DNA of 64,000 nucleotides from positions 28,887 through 92,886 of the forward strand of contig JBCAXE010000009.1 of the NCBI GenBank assembly GCA_038534195.1, in the 5' to 3' direction. Origin of the DNA: JAJFFW01 sp038534195 (GTDB lineage: Bacteria; Pseudomonadota; Alphaproteobacteria; Caulobacterales; Parvularculaceae). Position numbers and translations under genes: made by a program. The notes beneath the pieces are model-generated. The model was not told the origin of the DNA. It saw nothing but the letters and a program-made list of their open reading frames with translations, and ran no database searches. This document shows, piece by piece, positions 7,674 through 13,709 of the stretch (position 1 is its first letter; every line of letters starts with the position of its first letter).

Positions 7674-8714
7674 TTAGGGCTGCGCCTCAAGCGTTTTCGC
7701 GCGAAGGCGTTCCGCGCGCAACCGAGCCAGAATTGGTTCCATGGTTTCGCGAAAAAACGCATCGCATCCGATACAGAAATTACTGCAGCTTGCGCCCGTC
7801 GGCATAGTGGCCGTCGATTTGGTGACGAACTGGTCACGCGTCCATCCATAGGCCTCGCCCATCGCCGCGGGATCACCGTTATTAATGGCGCGCAACGCCG
7901 GCTCACTCGCCAGCGACTCCAACATCGACGTGAGTGGTTCCTCGGTCAGATTCCCGAGCGGGGCCGCCGTCTTGAGACAGCATGGATAAACGCTGCCGTC
8001 GGGCTCTATGGACACTTCGCTGCCCGCTTTTCCAATATCGAGAAATTTCAACCCGCCCGACCAGGCATTGCAGAAATTATCGTCGAGACTTGCGGTCGTC
8101 AGACCGTTTTGCCAGGCCCTGCCTCGCGGCCACAACTTACCGATCCAAGCGTCTTCTGATGCGCCAAACATGTGATACCAGGCGGTTGGCGTTTCACCGC
8201 TCCGCCTGACCGGGCCGTCGTCATTCATTTCGCCCATGCCGCGACTTTTGAAAAGCATGTGCAGCTTTTCAATCAATGGCAAACGCTTCTCGCCCTCATG
8301 GCCCACATGATAATCGTCCATGCCCGCCACAGAGATCATCCAGACGCCGCGTTTCAACAACTCGTCGAGAATTGGTTCGGTGACGAGATCGCCCGTCGTC
8401 TGCACGATGATGTTTGCTTCGCTGCCGTATTTTTCGTTGAGCGCTTCAATAATCGGGTAAAGGACACGCTCTCGAACAGGATCGACCAGAACCTCGCCGC
8501 CGGCCAGAATAATCCTGCCGCGCTGACGATCGCCTGCATCATCCGTGTACCCGATTTTCATCGGCAAATTCTGGATGATTTTCTGAAAAGCGGTTTCGCT
8601 TTCCAGCACTTTTTTCTCAAGCGCGTCGCGCACGTAAGGCCGGAACCGATCGTCATAACAATGGCGACATTTCCGGTGGCACGCGTGATTAATAACCCAA
8701 TACAGAGATTCCAA
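7674..8714 (-). CDS. Radical SAM protein with C-terminal SPASM-like cysteines
   Basis: The 346-residue protein opens with the radical SAM cluster motif CHRKCRHC at residues 12-19 (C-x3-C-x2-C), the ligands of the SAM-binding 4Fe-4S cluster. A glycine-rich LAGGEVL follows near 70. The C-terminal half has more Cys groups: NFCNAW near 214, GSVYPCCLK near 240 and CSNFCIGC near 312. This is the layout of SPASM/twitch enzymes with auxiliary clusters, which modify peptides or sugars or mature enzymes. The only possible start in frame is TTG 8714, since a stop lies upstream and no ATG/GTG is available before the first Cys; the ribosome site is weak. No RiPP precursor was recognised nearby. Reaction unknown. 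Confidence 0.8.
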   Translation of the reverse strand: MESLYWVINHACHRKCRHCYDDRFRPYVRDALEKKVLESETAFQKIIQNLPMKIGYTDDAGDRQRGRIILAGGEVLVDPVRERVLYPIIEALNEKYGSEANIIVQTTGDLVTEPILDELLKRGVWMISVAGMDDYHVGHEGEKRLPLIEKLHMLFKSRGMGEMNDDGPVRRSGETPTAWYHMFGASEDAWIGKLWPRGRAWQNGLTTASLDDNFCNAWSGGLKFLDIGKAGSEVSIEPDGSVYPCCLKTAAPLGNLTEEPLTSMLESLASEPALRAINNGDPAAMGEAYGWTRDQFVTKSTATMPTGASCSNFCIGCDAFFRETMEPILARLRAERLRAKTLEAQP

Positions 8715-8816
8715 GATTCGCTCGCTTTTTGACCTTGCTTATGCCCGCGCCAAGACCATAGCGCACCCGGTGCGGGTCGACGGTCATTTTTGCGTGAGCA
8801 GACCCTGAGATATCGC

Positions 8817-10433
8817 CTACCCGGCGAGCGAATACCCTTTAAACATCTTGCGCAGCTCGGTCTTGAGGATCTTGCCGGTCGCCCCCAGCGGGATATCATC
8901 GACGAATTCCACGGCGTCCGGCCATGCGATCTTGTCCAGCTTATCCTTTAAGAACTCCTGGATTTCCTCCGCTGTCGGATCTTCGCCCGGCTTCTTGACC
9001 ACAACCAGCATTGGGCGTTCCTGCCATTTCGGATGATGGACGCCGATCACGCCTGCCTGTGCGACGCCCGGATGCAGTAAGGCGGCGTTTTCAATGTCGA
9101 TCGAAGACACCCATTCGCCGCCGGTCTTAATCACATCCTTGGAACGATCTGTGATTTGCAGGAACCCGTCTTCATCGATGATCGCCACATCGCCGGTATC
9201 GAACCAGCCGTCGTCGGTTAGCGTCGGTTTTTCGGCTTTGTAGTATTCCTTAATGATCCACGGCCCGCGCACCTGCAATTGACCATCGCAACCACCATCA
9301 CACGGCAACACATTTCCGTCTTCGGAAACGATCCGCATATCGACGAACGGCAATGCCCGGCCCGCTTTCAATTGATATGGAATGCGCTCATCAAGCGGCA
9401 TCGCCTGAATATGCGGCGGCAATACATTGACCGTGCCGATGGGCGACATCTCTGTCATGCCCCAGCCTTGCTGGATTTCCACATCGTATTTCTGAAAACC
9501 TCGAATGAGCGCTTCAGGCAAGGCGGAGCCGCCGCTGAGGCCCTTGCGCAGGTAAGGCAGCTCTTTGCCTGTCTCTTCCAGATAGTTCAAAAGCCCGAGC
9601 CAGACGGTCGGCACGCCTGCGGAGAAGGTGACTTTCTCTGAGTCCAACAATTCGTAAAGCCCCTCGCCGTCGAGCCGAGGCCCGGGGAAAACCTGTTTCA
9701 GCCCGACCATCAAACAGGAATAAGGCGTGTTCCAAGCGTTCACATGGAACATTGGCACCACCGGCAACATCACATCGCCTTCAACGACGCCGAGCGCCGT
9801 CGGCAAAACGCTGGCGAAGGTTTGTAAAACGAGCGCGCGGTGCGAATAAACGACGCCTTTGGGATCGCCCGTCGTTCCCGATGTATAACACATGGCGACG
9901 GCGCTGTTCTCATCGAACTCCGGCCAGTCGATCGTGTCTGCAGCCCCGTCGATCAGCGATTCATAGGCCTCCGCCTCACGGCCGATGTCCACATTGTGCG
10001 CATCATCGGTCAGCGCAAAAAAGGCTTTGACCGTTTTCAGATGCGGCGCCAGCGCCTGAACCAGCGGCGCGAAGGTCGTATCATAAAAGAGATAGTCGTC
10101 TTCGGCGTGATTGATGACGAAGCCGGCGTTTTCCGGCCCGAGGCGCGGATTGATCGTATGGAGAACGGCGCCGAGCCCACCGACTGCATAATAAAGCTCA
10201 AACTGGCGATGCGTGTTCCAGCCGATGACGCCAATACGGTCGCCGCGTTTTACGCCAAGCGCGGACAGCGCATTGGCGAGTTGATTGATGCGTTTTTCGG
10301 CGTCAGCGACCGTGTAACGATGGATCGGCCCTTCGACCGTGCGCGTTACAATCTCCGTATTGCGATAATTCCGGCATGCATGCTTCAGAATTTCCGTTGT
10401 GAGCAACGGGCGGTCCATCATCAGACCCTGCAT
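8817..10433 (-). CDS. Fatty-acyl-CoA ligase (AMP-forming)
   Basis: ANL-superfamily enzyme of 538 residues that activates a carboxylic acid through acyl-AMP to acyl-CoA. The P-loop-like motif CYTSGTTGDPKGVVYSH is near residue 180, GWGMTEMSP near 330, and GWFDTGDVAIIDEDGF then ITDRSKDVIKTGGEWVSS near 405-435 mark the hinge. GATGKILKTELR near the C-terminus carries the catalytic Lys. The N-terminal half matches medium/long-chain acyl-CoA synthetases of the FadD3/AlkK-like group better than acetyl-CoA synthetase. Start ATG 10433 has a GGGAG ribosome site. It is divergent from a class III CoA-transferase at 10535, and both act on CoA thioesters. Confidence 0.9.
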   Translation of the reverse strand: MQGLMMDRPLLTTEILKHACRNYRNTEIVTRTVEGPIHRYTVADAEKRINQLANALSALGVKRGDRIGVIGWNTHRQFELYYAVGGLGAVLHTINPRLGPENAGFVINHAEDDYLFYDTTFAPLVQALAPHLKTVKAFFALTDDAHNVDIGREAEAYESLIDGAADTIDWPEFDENSAVAMCYTSGTTGDPKGVVYSHRALVLQTFASVLPTALGVVEGDVMLPVVPMFHVNAWNTPYSCLMVGLKQVFPGPRLDGEGLYELLDSEKVTFSAGVPTVWLGLLNYLEETGKELPYLRKGLSGGSALPEALIRGFQKYDVEIQQGWGMTEMSPIGTVNVLPPHIQAMPLDERIPYQLKAGRALPFVDMRIVSEDGNVLPCDGGCDGQLQVRGPWIIKEYYKAEKPTLTDDGWFDTGDVAIIDEDGFLQITDRSKDVIKTGGEWVSSIDIENAALLHPGVAQAGVIGVHHPKWQERPMLVVVKKPGEDPTAEEIQEFLKDKLDKIAWPDAVEFVDDIPLGATGKILKTELRKMFKGYSLAG

Positions 10434-10534
10434 CGGCGTATCTCCCTAAAGCGTTGTTTTCGCCATCAAAGCCCCTCGCGCACGGAAGGTCAAATCTTGA
10501 CATTGGCGCGCACGCAGCCTGTATCGTTGGTGCT

Positions 10535-11773
10535 ATGACCGATCATGCTCCGACGGCGCTTTCAGGCGTCACCGTTCTCGACCTGTCGCGGGTCCTCGCC
10601 GGCCCTTGGGCGAGCCAACTCCTGGCCGACCTCGGCGCGGACGTGATCAAGATTGAGCGACCTGGCAGCGGTGACGACACGCGCCGCTGGGGGCCGCCGT
10701 TCCTGACCGATGAACAGGGCGAAGCGACAGACGCGGCCTATTTTCTCGCTGCTAATCGCAACAAGAAGTCCGTTTGCATCGATATCGCCAGCGAGGAAGG
10801 CGCCGACATTATCCGGCGGCTCGCGGCCAAGTCGGATATTCTGATCGAAAATTTTAAAGTCGGCGGGCTGAAGAAATACGGCCTCGATTACCCCGCCCTT
10901 TCCGCCGTCAATCCGCGTCTCGTCTATTGTTCGATTAGCGGATTCGGTCAGACCGGCCCTAGCGCAGCGCGGCCAGGATACGATTATATGATTCAGGCCA
11001 TGGGCGGGTTGATGTCGGTCACCGGCCAACCGGACGGCGCGCCGGGCGCAGAGCCGATGAAAGCGGGCGTCGCCGTCGCAGATCTTTTTTCGGGCATGTA
11101 CGCCGCGAACGCAATTCTCGCCGCTCTTCGGCACGCTGAACGCACTGGCGAAGGCCAACATGTGGACGTTTCGCTTTTCGATTGTCAGCTCGCGATGCTC
11201 GCCAATCAGGCGGCGAATTACCTCGTAACCGGCGCGCCGCCGCAACGGCTTGGCAACGCCCACCCGAACATCGCGCCCTATCAGGTTTATAAGACCGCGG
11301 ACGCCTACATCGTCATCGCCGTTGGAAATGATGATCAATTCGCATCTCTCGCCGCCGCCATCGGCGCACCGCATCTTTCCGAGGATGCGCGCTTTCGGAC
11401 AAACCCGGCCCGGGTTTCAAATCGTGAGGCGCTCAACGCTGTTCTGGAGCCGATCATCGAAGCGCAAACAAGCGCCGCGCTTTTTGCGTTGCTGGACGAT
11501 GCGAACGTGCCGGCGGGTCCTATCAACGATGTCGCCGAAGCGCTTGAACACCCGCAAGCGCAAGCGCGTCAGATGACACACCCCACGCATGAGCACAGGC
11601 CCGATGCGCCTGCCCAGCGTTATGTTGCTCATCCGGTGAAATATTCGCGGACGCCCACGCGGAACGACACGCCGCCGCCGCTCCTTGGGGCGCATACGGA
11701 TAAAGTCCTTGAGACGTATCTTGGGATTAACGCCCAATCGCGCCAATCGCTTAAGGACAAGGGCGTTCTCTAG
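10535..11773 (+). CDS. Family III CoA-transferase (CaiB/BaiF type)
   Basis: The 412-residue enzyme moves CoA between carboxylic acids. Family features are the N-terminal LSGVTVLDLSRVLAGPWAS segment, where the loop before the second helix binds CoA, ADVIKIERP near 43, NPRLVYCSISGFGQTGP near 120 and RPGYDYMIQAMGGLM near 145, which covers the catalytic Asp region (Asp in GYD). It is the usual length for CaiB-like proteins. The open frame begins at 10454, but ATG 10535 gives the family N-terminus. It is divergent from the acyl-CoA ligase, suggesting a shared role in fatty or branched acid catabolism. Its 3' end overlaps the convergent response regulator by 4 bases. Confidence 0.9.
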   Translation: MTDHAPTALSGVTVLDLSRVLAGPWASQLLADLGADVIKIERPGSGDDTRRWGPPFLTDEQGEATDAAYFLAANRNKKSVCIDIASEEGADIIRRLAAKSDILIENFKVGGLKKYGLDYPALSAVNPRLVYCSISGFGQTGPSAARPGYDYMIQAMGGLMSVTGQPDGAPGAEPMKAGVAVADLFSGMYAANAILAALRHAERTGEGQHVDVSLFDCQLAMLANQAANYLVTGAPPQRLGNAHPNIAPYQVYKTADAYIVIAVGNDDQFASLAAAIGAPHLSEDARFRTNPARVSNREALNAVLEPIIEAQTSAALFALLDDANVPAGPINDVAEALEHPQAQARQMTHPTHEHRPDAPAQRYVAHPVKYSRTPTRNDTPPPLLGAHTDKVLETYLGINAQSRQSLKDKGVL

Positions 11774-12180
11774 CCCTGTGAGGCTTTCGATTCGGCCTTT
11801 TGCGGGGCCGGCCCATCCAGAACGCCGATCGCCACGAAAAGCTCTTCCATCATTTCGCGGTTAAACGGCTTTAGGAGATGGTGTTTGGCGCCGGCGGCCT
11901 TGGCGAGCGTGAATTGTTGATGATCGTTTTCTGTAGCGCAAAGAACAATCTCAGGACGCTTGTCAGCGTCCATGGCGCCCGCACCGCGCAGAAAATCCAG
12001 CGCGCCCATTTTGGGCAAGTCCCAATCAAGGAGAACGACCGCGGGCGACGCCCCGCCGCAAATCTCTACGCCCTCGCCCGCCGATGTCGCCTCCAACGGC
12101 TCCAAACCAAGGTCTTTCACGAGACGAACGATGATTTCGCGGATGACCTCAGAGTCATCAATAATGAGACACTTTTTCAT
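11770..12180 (-). CDS. Single-domain response regulator (CheY-like)
   Basis: The 136-residue protein is a lone receiver domain with no output domain. The acidic pair Asp8-Asp9, the phosphoacceptor Asp52 (VLLDWDLP), Thr83 (CATEND) and Lys104 (LLKPF) are all present, so it should accept phosphate. A short Ala/Lys-rich tail follows. It lies downstream of chpT on the same strand, with a CtrA-like box in the 101-base gap, which suggests its own cell-cycle-controlled promoter. By position it could be a phosphorelay partner or phosphate sink for ChpT. It is not obviously CpdR or DivK. ATG 12180 is chosen over the upstream start at 12225. Confidence 0.88.
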   Translation of the reverse strand: MKKCLIIDDSEVIREIIVRLVKDLGLEPLEATSAGEGVEICGGASPAVVLLDWDLPKMGALDFLRGAGAMDADKRPEIVLCATENDHQQFTLAKAAGAKHHLLKPFNREMMEELFVAIGVLDGPAPQKAESKASQG

Positions 12181-12239
12181 GAACCGGCTTCCCGAAGCGC
12201 TTCGCGCACACTTTACGCGCCACACAGAATGCCCGCGCG

Positions 12240-12258
12240 ATGGTTAGCTGCTCGTTAA
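12240..12258 (-). promoter_or_regulatory. Candidate CtrA binding site upstream of the response regulator
   Basis: Read on the minus strand the site is TTAA-CGAGCAG-CTAACCAT. The alphaproteobacterial CtrA consensus is TTAA-N7-TTAA, often continuing CCAT; only one of the eight core bases differs. It lies in the gap after chpT, 60 bases before the regulator's ATG, a usual position for a CtrA-bound promoter. Confidence 0.55.
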
Positions 12259-12281
12259 TTTTTGACCGTGGGAACCCGGTT

Positions 12282-12959
12282 TCACGAAGAAAATTGGGCC
12301 TTGAAGACGACTTTTTCGTCGCTTTCGCGCGAAACTGTCACCGACCCGCCAAGCTCGCGCGCAAGCAGTCCGGCGATGTAGGCAGGCGCGAATTTCGGCT
12401 TCATTTCGGTGTGGTCGCCCGCCAGCGCCGCTGGCAGATCATCCTGGAGTAATGCGCGTTTGCCTTCGGCCTCAACGGTGAATAGGTCGTCGCCCTCGTT
12501 CGCCACGCGAACGACACCGCCGCGCGGAACGCAGTCCGCCGCATAATGGGTCAGGATCATCACGGCTTTGACCTTTTCCTTCAGCGCGTGAATTGGGGGA
12601 ACCGTCCACTCAAGATCAGCCTTCGCCCATTGAAACAGATCGCGCAGAATTTGCTCCGCTTCCTCCATGGGCAATTCAACGCCGCGTCCGCCCGCCGCGC
12701 CGTAAGCGAGCCGCGCATACTTTAACAGCGACACAGACTTTGCGCCGCCCGTTTTGATCAGATCGATCGCAGCCTCTTTCATGCTCTCGTCCATGCTCTC
12801 ATCTTCGAGCACTTCAAGACCAGAACCCAAGGCGCCGACTGGATTAATCAGATCGTGGCAAAGCCGCGACGCGAGCAGCGCCGAAAGCGCCACTGGATCG
12901 AGCGGCTCCTGTGGCGGCGTGAGGTCATCTGAAAATTTCTGAACGGCGGATTGGGACAT
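12282..12959 (-). CDS. chpT: Histidine phosphotransferase ChpT
   Basis: The 225-residue protein resembles the DHp and degenerate ATP-binding domains of a histidine kinase. In Caulobacter ChpT passes phosphate from CckA to CtrA and CpdR. The H-box is LASRLCHDLINPVGAL with the phospho-acceptor His at residue 35, followed by a second helix (SVSLLKYARLAYGAA near 83-97). The C-terminal domain (about 105-225) keeps the fold but lacks clear ATP-binding N, G1 and G2 motifs, as expected for ChpT. Start ATG 12959 is the only standard start near the family N-terminus, although a terminator-like hairpin ends one base before it. A TTG at 12980 is possible. The neighbouring CtrA-like box fits a cell-cycle setting. 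Confidence 0.87.
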   Translation of the reverse strand: MSQSAVQKFSDDLTPPQEPLDPVALSALLASRLCHDLINPVGALGSGLEVLEDESMDESMKEAAIDLIKTGGAKSVSLLKYARLAYGAAGGRGVELPMEEAEQILRDLFQWAKADLEWTVPPIHALKEKVKAVMILTHYAADCVPRGGVVRVANEGDDLFTVEAEGKRALLQDDLPAALAGDHTEMKPKFAPAYIAGLLARELGGSVTVSRESDEKVVFKAQFSS

Positions 12960-12960
12960 G

Positions 12961-12991
12961 AAAAAAGGCCTTTGTAACAAACAAAGGCCTT
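12961..12991 (-). terminator. Intrinsic terminator-like hairpin touching the chpT start
   Basis: On the minus strand an 11-bp perfect stem (AAGGCCTTTGT with ACAAAGGCCTT) closes a 5-base loop and runs into six Ts at 12966-12961. One C separates the T run from the chpT ATG at 12959. It is well placed to end the ydbH-ynbE-ydbL transcript, whose last stop is at 13029. It also buries any ribosome site for chpT. Confidence 0.8.
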
Positions 12992-13028
12992 CTTACTTGA
13001 TTCGCCGCCTGGGCGGGTGTGGACGGCG

Positions 13029-13388
13029 TCAGGGCTTCTCGATCCACTGCCCGGCGGCGTTTTGCACGCAATGGCCGGAGGGCGCCCGATTGATGAGACG
13101 CTCGGCCGTAGCCGTCGCCGCTTCCTGCACTGTCACGCCGTTGCGGGCTGCAAGCTTTTCATATTCTGCGCGGCGGAGCTGGTTGATACTGCGCATTTCC
13201 CGCAAGACCTTAGCCGAGGCCGTCTTGCCTGCAACTTCACCAAGATAGCCGTTGTTTTTCTCGCCAATCAGACAGCCAGCTTTGGCTTCATTAATTTCAG
13301 CCGGAGCGGCCAAGACGGGGCTTGACGGCGCGAGGGACGATAGCGCGATTGCGCCCGCCATCGTCAGGGATAGGAATTTTTTACTCAT
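13029..13388 (-). CDS. ydbL: YdbL family (DUF1318) periplasmic protein
   Basis: The 119-residue protein has a signal peptide (about residues 1-28, cleavage after VLAA). The mature part carries the DUF1318 pattern: GCLIGEKNNGYLGEV, then INQLRRAEYEKLAARNGVTVQEAA and GHCVQNAAGQWIEK at the end. In enterobacteria YdbL works with YdbH and the lipoprotein YnbE, which form an inner-to-outer-membrane phospholipid bridge redundant with TamB and YhdP; YdbL appears to keep the YdbH-YnbE assembly in check. The same gene order is present here (ydbH, ynbE, ydbL on the minus strand), which makes the call firm. Two Cys residues may form a disulfide. Confidence 0.85.
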   Translation of the reverse strand: MSKKFLSLTMAGAIALSSLAPSSPVLAAPAEINEAKAGCLIGEKNNGYLGEVAGKTASAKVLREMRSINQLRRAEYEKLAARNGVTVQEAATATAERLINRAPSGHCVQNAAGQWIEKP

Positions 13389-13413
13389 TGGTTCGCCTTT
13401 CCGTGTCCGTCCG

Positions 13414-13620
13414 TTAGAAAATATCGGGATTGTTAGTGATCAGATCTTCGATATCCTCGTCGAGCCTGATACGGACTTCTTGTTCAATCTTGACGTTGAG
13501 ATTGATCTCAATCGGTTCATCCGGCGCTTCGACTTTCACCGTCGCGCACCCGACCGCTAAAAACACGACTGCGGCGGCTCCAGCAACGACTGTCCGCTGC
13601 ATGGCGTCCTGCATTCCCAT
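13414..13620 (-). CDS. ynbE: YnbE family outer-membrane lipoprotein
   Basis: The 68-residue protein begins with a hydrophobic signal ending in the lipobox AVGC (near residue 25), so it should be lipid-anchored. The mature part, about 44 residues, has the family pattern PIEINLNVKIEQEVRIR near residues 37-53 followed by an Asn-Asn-Pro motif at the C-terminus. YnbE pairs by beta-strand addition with the C-terminal edge of YdbH to complete an envelope-spanning lipid channel. ATG 13620 is chosen because AAAGGGGCGA lies just upstream; a longer frame begins at 13683. It sits between ydbH and ydbL with gaps of 89 and 25 bases. Confidence 0.85.
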   Translation of the reverse strand: MGMQDAMQRTVVAGAAAVVFLAVGCATVKVEAPDEPIEINLNVKIEQEVRIRLDEDIEDLITNNPDIF

Positions 13621-13709
13621 TCGATCGCCCCTTTTTCTATCTGTTATTCGAAGCACTATACCGTCCCTATTTGACGAAATCACGGCGAAAATAAATCACT
13701 GCGCCCGCC

